DNA of 64,000 nt. Source: Bacteroidota bacterium (GTDB taxonomy: Bacteria > Bacteroidota > Bacteroidia > 2-12-FULL-35-15). The translations under genes were made by a program, and so were the position numbers. The notes beneath the pieces are model-generated. The model did not search any database. It was not told where the DNA came from and saw nothing but the letters and a program-made list of their open reading frames with translations. Every line of letters starts with the position of its first letter. Position 1 is the first letter of the stretch. The DNA lies in the NCBI GenBank assembly GCA_017303895.1, contig JAFLBF010000005.1, positions 62,001-126,000 of the forward strand, written 5' to 3'. Positions 44,362-54,052 of this stretch are shown here, piece after piece.

Positions 44362-46338
44362 ATGAGAGAGTTTGTTGTCCAATTTTCTGAATCTAAGCAT
44401 ACGGATCGGATGGAAACCCTTTCTGCATTAGTTGAAAGAATTCGTCCCAATGATCCGGATAATAGCTTTTACGCTTCTCAGCGTATAAGAGACATCATCT
44501 TTATACTTAAGGAAGATCGCTCTTTGTGTGATAAATTCAGATCTAATATTGTAGATGTCGTTGTTTCATCAAAGCAATCGGAACTTTATACCCAAGTAAA
44601 TTTAATATCAAGAGGGACTTTTTTTTCGGAGATAAAAAAAAGAGTATTCAGAAAAATACTTCCCGCTGAGCCGGACTTAAGCACTTTAAGAGGCATCATT
44701 AATAAAGTTTTTTATAAGCGGAATGATCATGTGTGGTTAAATGGCATTCCGGATGAATTATATGCTGAATTTATTGAAGTTTTAGGGATCAAACATCCAT
44801 CTCAATTAGGGACAGAGGATAAAGTAGTTGATGAATTACGGAATGATATATATGTATTATCTCAGGTCATCTGTTCTTTGAGTATCGATCAAAATATTAT
44901 TAAAAATTTCGATCAAGTTCTTGATAAAGACTCTCCATTTATGAAATTGCATGAGTCAGTTGATACCTATATAGAAGCGTTAGAGAATAATAAAATAAGT
45001 AAAAGCAGAGAAGAGCTATTTTATAAAAAGGTGATTGATTCTATTGAGGAATGTGTCTGTTTTGTAAATGAAATTAAAGAGAGCAAGTCTAAATATGGGA
45101 CGAGTTTAGCGCTGACAATAGTTTTACAAAAATTGAATCTATCCTTAAAACGATTAGATGAATTATTGAGATTAATAGTCCGTAATTCAGAGGTAGAGCA
45201 ATATGCATCACTATTTCGATTGTTTAAGAAATTGGTGAAAATTGAAAATGAGAAAAATAGTATACGTGTTTATTTTAATGATACGATATCACTCTTAGCG
45301 TTTCAGATCACTGAACATACGGGTAGAATTGGTGAGCATTATGTAACGAATAATGTAAAAGAGTATTTTGAGATGTTTATAAATGCTCTTAAGGGGGGTA
45401 TGGTTGTTGGTTTTTTGGTGGTATTTAAATTTCTGATCAATGGTTTGCACCTGCCACTGTTACAAGATACGATCTTAAAAGCCCTAAATTATTCATTTGG
45501 TTTTATTGGTATTCAATTGACTCACGGTACTCTTGCGACCAAGCAGCCTTCTATGACAGCATCAACTATTGCTAAAGCAATTGAGAGTCAGACCGAAGAG
45601 AATGAAGTGAAAGAGATAGGCAACTTTATTATAAAGGTATTCAGAAGTCAATTCATTGCAGTTGTTGGAAATATCGCTCTGGCGCTACCCGTTTCATTTG
45701 CAATAAATTATATATGGATGGTTGTTACAGGCGAGTCACTTATCTCAAATTCAAAGGCTATTTCAAAGATAAACGAACTGGATCCATTTTCCACATTATG
45801 TGTTTTGCATGGTGCAATAGCAGGTATAATGCTGTTTGCATCAGGGACAATTGCCGGAATAGCAGAAAATTCTAATGTATTTAATGGGTACGGGAATAGA
45901 ATAAAAAGTCATCCTCACTTGAAAAGGATCTTAGGCAGATCGGTTCCGGAAAAGTTAGGAGATTATGTAAATAATAATATTGGAGGTCTTACAGGGAATT
46001 TTACTTTAGGTTTTTTTCTAGCTTTTGTTTCCTTTTTTGGATCAATTTTGGGTTTAAATTTAGATATTCAGCATGTTACTTTTGCTTCAGGAAATTTAGG
46101 CTTTGCCTTGAGTTCAACGATAAATTCTGTTTCCTGGAATGAGGTTGTTATTGCATTAACAGGTATTGTTATGATCGGAGTGGTCAATATATTAGTGAGT
46201 TTTTCATTGGCATTATTTGTTGCGATAAAGTCAAGACAAATAAAGTTAAAAAAGACAGGGAAAGTAATGGTGTATTTATTAAGAATGTTTGTGAGAAAAC
46301 CACTCGCTTTTTTCTTTCCAGTTCATGAAAAAAATTAG
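44362..46338 (+). CDS. SpecificRecomb (Gcr-related) family membrane protein
   Basis: 658 residues. The N-terminal 330 residues are charged and helical. The C-terminal half has about six membrane spans and the family's conserved FKFLINGLHLP, THGTLATKQPSMTASTIA and HGAIAGIMLFASGTIAG followed by IAENSNVF blocks. Databases call this family 'site-specific recombinase' after a gonococcal report, but neither tyrosine nor serine recombinase motifs are present and the topology is of an integral membrane protein. The real role is unknown. It converges with the radical SAM gene, overlapping by 4 bp. Confidence 0.8.
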   Translation: MREFVVQFSESKHTDRMETLSALVERIRPNDPDNSFYASQRIRDIIFILKEDRSLCDKFRSNIVDVVVSSKQSELYTQVNLISRGTFFSEIKKRVFRKILPAEPDLSTLRGIINKVFYKRNDHVWLNGIPDELYAEFIEVLGIKHPSQLGTEDKVVDELRNDIYVLSQVICSLSIDQNIIKNFDQVLDKDSPFMKLHESVDTYIEALENNKISKSREELFYKKVIDSIEECVCFVNEIKESKSKYGTSLALTIVLQKLNLSLKRLDELLRLIVRNSEVEQYASLFRLFKKLVKIENEKNSIRVYFNDTISLLAFQITEHTGRIGEHYVTNNVKEYFEMFINALKGGMVVGFLVVFKFLINGLHLPLLQDTILKALNYSFGFIGIQLTHGTLATKQPSMTASTIAKAIESQTEENEVKEIGNFIIKVFRSQFIAVVGNIALALPVSFAINYIWMVVTGESLISNSKAISKINELDPFSTLCVLHGAIAGIMLFASGTIAGIAENSNVFNGYGNRIKSHPHLKRILGRSVPEKLGDYVNNNIGGLTGNFTLGFFLAFVSFFGSILGLNLDIQHVTFASGNLGFALSSTINSVSWNEVVIALTGIVMIGVVNILVSFSLALFVAIKSRQIKLKKTGKVMVYLLRMFVRKPLAFFFPVHEKN

Positions 46339-47375
46339 AACGTCTCACAGTCCTTGCAAAGATCGATCTCTTTCTTTTTCCCTTTCATGAATTTGTGCAA
46401 CATCTCGAGCCGCTGAGGCTTTTTGTAGATAGTAAACAGATCTTCTTTCAAGATGTTGCCAATCACTCCTTTTGAATTCAAGTCGGCACAGCAGACGGTT
46501 ATATCACCATTGGGTAGTAAAACCAGTTGATGCATTAACAAGCTACATCCTACTTTATACGCTTTCTTGTTTCTGTTTTTTAATTCCTCAATTTCAACGT
46601 CACCTCCCCAATTGTGTGCATAACGTAGCTCATAACCATCTACCATGTTCAATAGTTTTTTAAACTCATCACTCATCCACTTGGTATGAAGTTTATTCTC
46701 ATATTCCACTAATGTGATGATCCCTGTGGGAATGGGTGTTTCGCTTTTATTGTTGAGTTCACAAAATGTGCTGATATTTTTTACGAATACATCCCACTTT
46801 GCTCTTAAGCGCATTTCTTCAAATTTTTCTTTGTTTCCTCCATCCATGCTAAAACGAATATGATCCAATACTCCTGAGCGGATAAGGATAATTGAATTCT
46901 CTTCATCTAAAATGGCAGCATTAGTTAGTAATGCTATTTTGGGAAAATGCTTTTTCTCTTTTGCCGCTTTCTCTTTATATTTTCTAATGATAGAAAGCAT
47001 TTCTTCTAATTTAGGATGTAGAAGTACTTCCCCGGCATTATATAGGTGTATTGTTTTGACACTTTTGAAACGATTGTCATTGAGGAATTCATTAAAAAAA
47101 TGACTTAATGTGTCCGGTGACATTCGCACTTTTGTCTTCTCATGATCCAAGGAGCATAATTTACATCGTAAGTTGCAATAACTTACAAATTCGATGTTGA
47201 TCTCCGTTATTGAGGTTTTCCTTTTGATAAGGTTATTGCCATAGTAAAGCCAATAATTGAAAGTGTAAGAAAGCCCCTGTAAAAATTCAATTCCACGCCA
47301 CACAAAGGAGCTTTTACCTATCCTTTGTACAAAAAAATTCTTTACTTCAAATGAGTTGATCTGTATCCCTAACAT
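46335..47375 (-). CDS. Radical SAM/SPASM enzyme
   Basis: 346 residues. The radical SAM cluster motif is C67-x3-C71-x2-C74 (VSYCNLRCKLCSLD). The C-terminal SPASM/twitch region has Cys residues at VGCSLL, ITVCCADL and LCKDCETF for an auxiliary Fe-S cluster. Family members modify peptides or cofactors. No precursor peptide gene was seen next to it, so the substrate is open. Confidence 0.88.
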   Translation of the reverse strand: MLGIQINSFEVKNFFVQRIGKSSFVWRGIEFLQGLSYTFNYWLYYGNNLIKRKTSITEINIEFVSYCNLRCKLCSLDHEKTKVRMSPDTLSHFFNEFLNDNRFKSVKTIHLYNAGEVLLHPKLEEMLSIIRKYKEKAAKEKKHFPKIALLTNAAILDEENSIILIRSGVLDHIRFSMDGGNKEKFEEMRLRAKWDVFVKNISTFCELNNKSETPIPTGIITLVEYENKLHTKWMSDEFKKLLNMVDGYELRYAHNWGGDVEIEELKNRNKKAYKVGCSLLMHQLVLLPNGDITVCCADLNSKGVIGNILKEDLFTIYKKPQRLEMLHKFMKGKKKEIDLCKDCETF

Positions 47376-47448
47376 ATCCTAAACTTGGTTACAAGGTTAG
47401 GGAGGAATTACAAATAAAAAGATGATTAATATCAGTCGGGTAACTGAT

Positions 47449-48243
47449 TTACTCCTTGGTCATTTTGCGCATCAACTTATAAAATATCTTTGGAAAATAT
47501 TGTTTTACATAAACGGAAAAGATCTCATACTTGCCAACAAATTTATGATCACGATTAGAGTTGATTGCATTTACAATGCCTTTTGCACAATCCATGGCAC
47601 TCATACCTTTCTCCTGAGCATCGCTTTTTATTCCATATTCAGATCCGTCTTCCCGCAATAGTTTTGTGCTTACATCGGTATTAATAAAGCCCGGACTAAC
47701 GATCAGTACTTTTATGTTGTCTTTAAAAAGTTCTTGTCGCAGCGATTCAAAATAGCCATAAAGTGCATGTTTGGAAGCTGCGTAGGTTGAGTAAAGTGGC
47801 ATTCCGTATTTACCCATGATGCTACTGATCACTACGAGTTTGCCCGACTGTTGTTTTTGCATTTGTTTGGCTACTTCTTTAGTAAGGTTAATAGTTCCAA
47901 AGAAGTTGACTTCCATTACTTTGCGGTCAATTTCAGTACTGGTGTTAATGGCCTTGGTCCGGTGCCCCATTCCGCTATTATTGATCAGTACATCAATTCT
48001 TCCGAATTCTTTAACCACTGTATCAACCTTTTCGGAAACATGTTTAGTATGCTCCAGATCGAGCGGAAGAATAAGTATATGTTTTTTGTCGAGTTTGCAA
48101 TTTTCAGCTACACGTTCCAATTCTTTTTCTCTACGTGCAGAGAGCACTAATTTTGCTCCTTGTTTAGCGCAAACATAAGCAAGAGCCTCACCAATTCCTG
48201 ATGAAGCTCCTGTTATCCAAACTACTTTATTCTGAAGTGACAT
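47449..48243 (-). CDS. Short-chain dehydrogenase/reductase
   Basis: 264 residues, classical SDR. The cofactor motif TGASSGIG is at 11-18, NNSG at 88-91, catalytic Ser at 140/141 (VISSIMG) and Y154-x3-K158 (YAASK). It ends with a basic amphipathic tail (KQYFPKIFYKLMRKM) that may bind the membrane. It overlaps the 2OG oxygenase stop by one base (TAATG). Confidence 0.93.
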   Translation of the reverse strand: MSLQNKVVWITGASSGIGEALAYVCAKQGAKLVLSARREKELERVAENCKLDKKHILILPLDLEHTKHVSEKVDTVVKEFGRIDVLINNSGMGHRTKAINTSTEIDRKVMEVNFFGTINLTKEVAKQMQKQQSGKLVVISSIMGKYGMPLYSTYAASKHALYGYFESLRQELFKDNIKVLIVSPGFINTDVSTKLLREDGSEYGIKSDAQEKGMSAMDCAKGIVNAINSNRDHKFVGKYEIFSVYVKQYFPKIFYKLMRKMTKE

Positions 48244-49055
48244 TATTTGTTTTTGTCTTGGAAGTCAAGTGACTTGATCCCTAATGCTTTTAGGAAGCGT
48301 TTAATATTGATCTTTAATGTTTCTTTAACTTCGGTAATAGCGGTTTTCGTTACACTTTCGTCCGGACGGGTTTTGAATCTCGAATCGCGAAATACAAAAT
48401 CTTTTCCGGCTGGAGTATAGTAGTAACAATAAAATGATTTCCGGCTCTCATGATCAGGGATGTTGATCTTTGCATATCCATGATAGGATGTTTCATCCGT
48501 AACCATGATCGCTGCCTGGTTAAAATACGGCATTACTTTAGAAATACAATTTTTTACGTCCTTGTCCCAAAACTCCAAAGCTCCACCATATTCATCTTTC
48601 CAATGTTTATTTAAATAGATCAATACATTTATTCTTCTGTGAAGGTTGGCAACTGGATTCATATTGATATCTACATGCACGTCCACAAAACTCCCCGGTC
48701 CGCCCTGATGAACTCCTGATCCTAATGAATCATAAGTGGAACGCAATCCTTCAATTCCTGTTACTTTGCTAACCCATTCATACATTTCAGGAGAATTCAT
48801 AAAATCACGTAACTGATTGAAAGCAGGGTGATAGCGTTCTAAATGGTATTCTTCCGATTTATTTTCATTGATACTTTTTCTTTTTACATTCAGCGCTTCC
48901 AGCTTGGGGAAATTCTCATACAACGTATTGGCTAATTCTTCATTCAAAAAATTAGGAACAGCAACATGTTTGCAAGGTTGCGCATTTTCGAATGCAGAAC
49001 GTATCTCTTTTATTTTTGCTTCATCTAATAATGAAGGGTTCAATAAATTTTTCAT
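48243..49055 (-). CDS. 2-oxoglutarate/Fe(II)-dependent oxygenase (prolyl-4-hydroxylase-like)
   Basis: 270 residues from the ATG at 49055 (MKNLLNPSLL); an ATG seven codons upstream (49076) is possible. Counting from the upstream Met, the iron ligands are H134-x-D136 (VDVHVDINMN) and H199 (ETSYHGYAK), with the 2OG-binding Arg about ten residues on (HESRKSF). Likely a small-molecule or sugar-lipid hydroxylase, coupled to the SDR downstream. Confidence 0.86.
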   Translation of the reverse strand: MKNLLNPSLLDEAKIKEIRSAFENAQPCKHVAVPNFLNEELANTLYENFPKLEALNVKRKSINENKSEEYHLERYHPAFNQLRDFMNSPEMYEWVSKVTGIEGLRSTYDSLGSGVHQGGPGSFVDVHVDINMNPVANLHRRINVLIYLNKHWKDEYGGALEFWDKDVKNCISKVMPYFNQAAIMVTDETSYHGYAKINIPDHESRKSFYCYYYTPAGKDFVFRDSRFKTRPDESVTKTAITEVKETLKINIKRFLKALGIKSLDFQDKNK

Positions 49056-49151
49056 TTTTTTAGAATTGATAGGCAAAAATAAGCATTTAATATGACTTTG
49101 AAATACCTAAAATGAGGTAAAACTTGCCTGTTTTCGCCTCAATTAAATAAT

Positions 49152-49159
49152 TATATTTG
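49152..49159 (+). promoter_or_regulatory. Candidate -7 box for the YfhO-like gene
   Basis: TATATTTG, with TTTT at 49131-49134 near the -33 position. Start predicted near 49164, 18 nt before the ATG at 49182. Confidence 0.55.
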
Positions 49160-49181
49160 TTCTCTGTAAACATCCTTTTAT

Positions 49182-51710
49182 ATGAAAAACTTAAATTTAA
49201 AAGCATTAATCCCTGTAATAGTAGCTATCCTTTTATTTGTCGGTTTAACATACGGATACTTTAGTCCGATGTTAAAAGATAAAGTGATCGTACAAAGTGA
49301 TATGGTTCTGAATAAAGCCATGTCGAAAGAGATCTCCGATTTCAGAGAGCAGCAAAAAGAAGAAGCCTTGTGGACCAATTCCATGTTTGGTGGAATGCCA
49401 GCTTATCAAATATCCATTCGATATCCGAATAACTTTTTATATGAAGTAAGAACGATCCTTACCCTTGGAATGTCCTCTCCTGCCATGATGTTATTTAACT
49501 TGATGTTAGGCTTTTTTATTTTACTTCTCATTTTGAGAGTAAATCCTTGGCTTTCAATAGTAGGAGCCATTGCATATGCTTTTACGGCCTATACATTTAT
49601 TATATTAGATGCTGGGCATATCACTAAAGCGGCAGCGTTGGGTTATTTGCCCCCACTTTTTGGTGGTGTTATTCTTGTCAACAGAGGCAAATATTTATTG
49701 GGTGGTGCCTTGACAGCCTTGTTCTTTGCTTTGGAATTATTATGTAATCACATTCAGATGACCTATTACTTCTTTATTTTCCTTTTGATCTATATGTTGA
49801 TCGAGTGGGCGATAAAGATAAAAGAGAAGCAGTATTCCGATATAGGAAAAGGCTTGGCTGTTTTTTTAGTCGCGGGAGTGATTGCTGTTGGCTGTAATTT
49901 TTCAAACCTATGGAGCACCTATGAATACTCTAAATACACCATTCGTGGCCCTTCTGAATTAACGAAAGATGGTGCCAACCAAACGAGTGGGGTAGATAAA
50001 GATTATGCTACGCAATGGAGCATGGGTAAGGCAGAGGTGATGACCTTAATGATCCCCGGATTTAAAGGTACTTCTTCTAATATCCCTGTTTCTGAAAATA
50101 AAAGTGCGCTAAAGGATGTTGATCCTCAAATGAAAGAATACATTGGAAGTATGCCTCAATATTGGGGAGATCAATTATTTACCATGTCTCCTTATGCCGG
50201 AGCGATTGTTATCTTCCTTTTTGTATTTGGATTGTTTGTGGTGGAAGGCAGAATGAAATGGGTGTTATTGGCGGGAACAATTTTATCCATTACTTTGTCC
50301 TGGGGAAAGAATATGATGTGGCTCACAGAGTTGTTTTTAGATTATTTCCCGATGTACAATAAGTTTAGAGCTGTTTCCCAGATCCTGGTGATTGCCGAGT
50401 TTTGTATTCCACTTTTAGCCATTTTAGTGGTCGATAAATTGATCAAAAATCCCGGTTTGATCAAGGATAAAGTTCGTTTGCCATTTACCAAAACGGAGTT
50501 GAGTGTACAAAATGCCTTTTTTGTTTCCTTTGGTCTAACAGGTGGCTTATCATTGTTGTTTTATCTGATGCCATCACTTACAGATTTTACTTCTGTGGCA
50601 GATGCGCAAATGTTTGATAGTATTCAAAAAAGCAATGGTGCTCAGGTTGCACAACAAGTGATGGATAATGTGGAAACCGCCCGTATCGCTTTATTTAAAG
50701 CCGATGCCTTGAGAAGTTTCTTTTTTGTAGTGCTGGGCGCATTAGTTCTATGGCTATACCTTAAGAATAAGATCAATGCCAATATTATGATTCCGCTTTT
50801 AGGTCTTGTGATCCTGATCGACCTGTGGGGAGTGGATAAGCGTCATTTGAATGATAAGAGCTTTACAGATAAGAAAAAGGCGGAAACTCCATTTACTCCA
50901 AGTACTGCCGATCTTGCTATTCTGGAAGACAAGGACCCTAACTACAGGGTGTTGAATCTTGCCGGTCCGAAAGAAGGTCCGTTCAACGATGCTGCTACTT
51001 CTTATTTTCATAAATCCGTTGGTGGTTACCATCCGGCCAAATTGAGAAGATATCAAGAGTTGATTGAAACGTATATTACTTCTAATATTCAAAATATTGG
51101 AAACACCTTAAGGTCTAATCCAACCGATTCAGCTTTGAGATATACCTTCTCAAAGCAAGGTGTTTTAAATATGTTGAATACGAAATATATTATTTACAAT
51201 CCCGAAGCACAGCCATTGCAAAATAGATATGCACTAGGAAATGCATGGTTTGTTGATGAGATAAAAATGGTGGATAATGCTGATCAGGAATTAGCAACAT
51301 TAGGTGAGATCGATCCTGCAAGAACGATTGTTGTAGATAAGCGTTATCAATCTGAATTGGATGGCTTTAAGGCAAGTCCAGATGCAAATGCAAAGATCCG
51401 TTTGACTGAATATAAGCCGAATCATCTGACTTATGAATCAAAAACTTCTTCTGAGCAGTTAGCTGTGTTCTCGGAAGTTTTCTATAAAGATGGTTGGAAT
51501 GTGTATGTTGATGGGGAGAAAAAAACATATTTTTCAGGCGACTGGATCTTACGCGCCATGCGTGTACCTGCCGGTGAACATAAGATCGAGTTTAAGTTCG
51601 AACCAACGAAATACTATACCGGAGAAAAGATCTCTTTGGTAAGTTGTTTGGTGCTTTTTGGAATGTTAGGCGGAGCTGTTGTTTTAGGATTACGTCAGAA
51701 GAAAGAATAA
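49182..51710 (+). CDS. YfhO-like multi-span membrane protein
   Basis: 842 residues with about 12 membrane spans in the first 540 residues. Features include GGMPAYQISI, LDAGHITKAAALGYLPPLFGG and NPWLSIVGAIAYAFTAYTFI, and a C-terminal extracytoplasmic domain with YKDGWNVYVDGEKKTYFSGD and VPAGEHKIEFKFEP. This is the pattern of YfhO/GT-C-type glycosyltransferase-like proteins, which move sugars from lipid carriers outside the membrane. The acceptor is unknown; its position near the flippase fits surface glycan assembly. Confidence 0.87.
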   Translation: MKNLNLKALIPVIVAILLFVGLTYGYFSPMLKDKVIVQSDMVLNKAMSKEISDFREQQKEEALWTNSMFGGMPAYQISIRYPNNFLYEVRTILTLGMSSPAMMLFNLMLGFFILLLILRVNPWLSIVGAIAYAFTAYTFIILDAGHITKAAALGYLPPLFGGVILVNRGKYLLGGALTALFFALELLCNHIQMTYYFFIFLLIYMLIEWAIKIKEKQYSDIGKGLAVFLVAGVIAVGCNFSNLWSTYEYSKYTIRGPSELTKDGANQTSGVDKDYATQWSMGKAEVMTLMIPGFKGTSSNIPVSENKSALKDVDPQMKEYIGSMPQYWGDQLFTMSPYAGAIVIFLFVFGLFVVEGRMKWVLLAGTILSITLSWGKNMMWLTELFLDYFPMYNKFRAVSQILVIAEFCIPLLAILVVDKLIKNPGLIKDKVRLPFTKTELSVQNAFFVSFGLTGGLSLLFYLMPSLTDFTSVADAQMFDSIQKSNGAQVAQQVMDNVETARIALFKADALRSFFFVVLGALVLWLYLKNKINANIMIPLLGLVILIDLWGVDKRHLNDKSFTDKKKAETPFTPSTADLAILEDKDPNYRVLNLAGPKEGPFNDAATSYFHKSVGGYHPAKLRRYQELIETYITSNIQNIGNTLRSNPTDSALRYTFSKQGVLNMLNTKYIIYNPEAQPLQNRYALGNAWFVDEIKMVDNADQELATLGEIDPARTIVVDKRYQSELDGFKASPDANAKIRLTEYKPNHLTYESKTSSEQLAVFSEVFYKDGWNVYVDGEKKTYFSGDWILRAMRVPAGEHKIEFKFEPTKYYTGEKISLVSCLVLFGMLGGAVVLGLRQKKE

Positions 51711-51730
51711 TGTTATTAGCTTAATTCTTA

Positions 51731-51760
51731 TAAAGCCTTCATCAAAAAATGAAGGCTTTA
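51731..51760. terminator. Convergent hairpin between the YfhO-like and flippase genes
   Basis: TAAAGCCTTCAT (51731-51742) with ATGAAGGCTTTA (51749-51760), loop CAAAAA. It includes the flippase stop codon. The T tract is weak on both sides, so efficiency is uncertain. Confidence 0.6.
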
Positions 51761-53239
51761 TAGTTTTATATGAAAGAGTAATAGGTTCTTTCTGATCTTC
51801 GCATTGATATCAGGAGCGGCTTCCAATTTAAGAATCAGCAGTATAAAAAGACCACCGATAATACTGCTTTTTATTGCCAGATCAAGAAACAGTATTCCGG
51901 TTGCTGGAATAAAATACCCCGGAAGGAAAGATATCACACCTATTAAAAGTAATTTGATCGTGTTCAGATCATAGGGTTGCATCTTGAATTTGTAATATAA
52001 GAAAAGCCATCTTAAGATATTATAGAATGAGATGGTGATTGCTGTAGCTATTGCCGACCCCGTTATTCCATACAAAGGAATTAAAATATAATTGGTTACA
52101 ATCGTCAATGTTAAAACGATCAGCATAAAATAAGTGTCGTAACGATAATATTTTGACGTTAATACGATCACATAATTGATGCCTGTGGCCATATCTACTA
52201 AATAGCCTAGACTAATAAAAAGGATCACATTTTCACCGCCTCTGTACTCTGGAGGGAGTAATAGCATAATGTTGTCAATGTTTCCCCAGATCCCTATGAA
52301 TAATAATAATCCAATCGTTAATTGTGTGTTGCATGATTTATTGTAGATGCTGTGGATCTCTTTAATGTCATCTTTTTTGAATGCTTCTGACACCACACTC
52401 ATGGCAATTCTTAACAATGAGCGTGAAGGAATAATGATGATCGTTCCAAAATAAAATGCTATTCCATAGATACCAGCTTGAGCTAATCCTAATTTTTGGT
52501 TCACCATGATGATATCAATGTTAGAGATCAAAACACCTGCTCCTCCCGCCAATATGGAATATAAACTCAGTTTAATGATCTCTTTTCTAAGCTCTTTACT
52601 AACAAATCCTCTAACCGGCTTAATATGCCATTCTTTTAATTTGATGATATAATAAAGTAAAATGAATGTAGGAAAACATACAGCTGCAACATATAATAAT
52701 ACAAAAGCAGAAAAATTGATCCATTTGAAAAAGAATGCGGCAAGCACAATGAGTATTATTATCCGTTGGAAAAATTCTTTTGAAGAGGAGCCTATCACAG
52801 AGTTATAACAAGCTCTTAAATAATAATCGAAGAGATTGAAGAATAAAGTGAAGAGCGTTAGTGGTAAAAGATAATGGGTGTAGTCGACAAATAATTTTGA
52901 TTTTTCCTGATTACTTTCGATCAGGTAATCTTTTGATAGAAAATAAAAAATAACGCACAATGAAAAACCGGCCAATGTGACCAAAATTCCATAAAATAAA
53001 TAACCATGATGTCCTTTGTCGTGATCTCTGAAATAAGGAAACAAACGGATGGTAACCGTGTTGAACCCCAGCCCGGCAAATTGCGCCATTAAGATCGATA
53101 ATGAAAGGAGGATTCGTGTAAGACCATTTTCATCGGGACTTAATGCATGGGAGGAGAAAATGATCGTAATAAAGCCTAAAAATGCTCCTAAATAGGAGTA
53201 AATTACATTTTTAGTAGCTTGTTTTTCAATGATTCCCAT
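51758..53239 (-). CDS. Polysaccharide flippase (Wzx/MATE-like)
   Basis: 493 residues with 12-14 membrane spans, starting MGIIEKQATKNVIYSYLGAF, the usual opening of the polysaccharide-transport branch of the MOP superfamily. It would flip lipid-linked oligosaccharide across the inner membrane. It is divergent from the nonulosonate cluster, which may supply its cargo sugar. Confidence 0.9.
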   Translation of the reverse strand: MGIIEKQATKNVIYSYLGAFLGFITIIFSSHALSPDENGLTRILLSLSILMAQFAGLGFNTVTIRLFPYFRDHDKGHHGYLFYGILVTLAGFSLCVIFYFLSKDYLIESNQEKSKLFVDYTHYLLPLTLFTLFFNLFDYYLRACYNSVIGSSSKEFFQRIIILIVLAAFFFKWINFSAFVLLYVAAVCFPTFILLYYIIKLKEWHIKPVRGFVSKELRKEIIKLSLYSILAGGAGVLISNIDIIMVNQKLGLAQAGIYGIAFYFGTIIIIPSRSLLRIAMSVVSEAFKKDDIKEIHSIYNKSCNTQLTIGLLLFIGIWGNIDNIMLLLPPEYRGGENVILFISLGYLVDMATGINYVIVLTSKYYRYDTYFMLIVLTLTIVTNYILIPLYGITGSAIATAITISFYNILRWLFLYYKFKMQPYDLNTIKLLLIGVISFLPGYFIPATGILFLDLAIKSSIIGGLFILLILKLEAAPDINAKIRKNLLLFHIKL

Positions 53240-53333
53240 GTTTGCACGATCGTTGTCTCCGGCAAAGATAAATTAAAACTCTGTTCAGCAACTTTTTGTA
53301 TTCAAATTAACAAAATTTATGCTGTTTAATTTC

Positions 53334-53366
53334 TTCGTATTTATCTCGAAAAATCAAGTAAATTTG
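53334..53366 (+). promoter_or_regulatory. Candidate promoter of the SGNH-Gfo/Idh operon
   Basis: TTCG (53334-53337), 21 nt, TAAATTTG (53359-53366), close to the Bacteroidota consensus. The ATG follows 20 bp later. Confidence 0.5.
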
Positions 53367-53386
53367 AGTGCTTTTATTCTTTAAAC

Positions 53387-54052
53387 ATGAAGATAGTGAT
53401 CCTTGCAGATAGTTATGGTGGACCTCGCATTCATAAAAATGTTGTGGAGGTGAATGAAAGCGAAACTTTCCCCGTGATCCTTCGAAACATGTTTCCTGAA
53501 CATCATTTTATTGTTGATTTTTTGTCATTTCGTAAGATCACCGATATGCCAAATTTGGTAAATAAATACAGTGATGCTGATGTTATTGTTATTCAAGCCG
53601 GGATTGTAGATGCCTATCCACGGGTGATCAGTCATGAGCGAACTATTTCAGCTTCGTTTTTAAATAAATTGATCCGAAAGACCATCCGTCTAAACAGAGC
53701 ATTTTTTATTAAATACATCAGCTCTAAGCCATGGACAAGTATTCAGGAATTTGAAAAGTCAATTCGAATTGTTAAAGAGCAATTTAAAGGACAATTAATA
53801 TGGGTGAATATAGCTCCTGTAAATACTTTTCAAAATAAAGATACTCCCGGAGCCAATGCGTCAATTGCCAAATTTAATAGTGTTTTGAATAAAGCTATAA
53901 TAGATGATCTGCTTGTAGATGTTCATTCTTTCTTACTAATGCAGATCGATTATGAAAAATATTTGCATCCAATCGATTCACATTTGAATGTATTGGGGAA
54001 TAAATTGTATGCGGAACGGATAGCCGAAAAATTAAAACTGATCTTAAAATGA
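53387..54052 (+). CDS. SGNH/GDSL-type hydrolase
   Basis: 221 residues, no signal peptide. The nucleophile block is ILADSYGG (S9), the oxyanion Gly/Asn region is VIQAGIVDAYPR, and the Asp-His pair lies in HPIDSHLNVLG. Cytoplasmic SGNH proteins in sugar clusters may remove or transfer acyl groups. It overlaps the next gene by 4 bp (ATGA), tying it to the oxidoreductases. Confidence 0.83.
   Translation: MKIVILADSYGGPRIHKNVVEVNESETFPVILRNMFPEHHFIVDFLSFRKITDMPNLVNKYSDADVIVIQAGIVDAYPRVISHERTISASFLNKLIRKTIRLNRAFFIKYISSKPWTSIQEFEKSIRIVKEQFKGQLIWVNIAPVNTFQNKDTPGANASIAKFNSVLNKAIIDDLLVDVHSFLLMQIDYEKYLHPIDSHLNVLGNKLYAERIAEKLKLILK

Noticed and set aside
46335-47448. Precursor peptide gene for the radical SAM/SPASM enzyme
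   Set aside because: No short frame with a plausible leader and core was seen beside it; the 73-bp gap to the SDR gene is too small.
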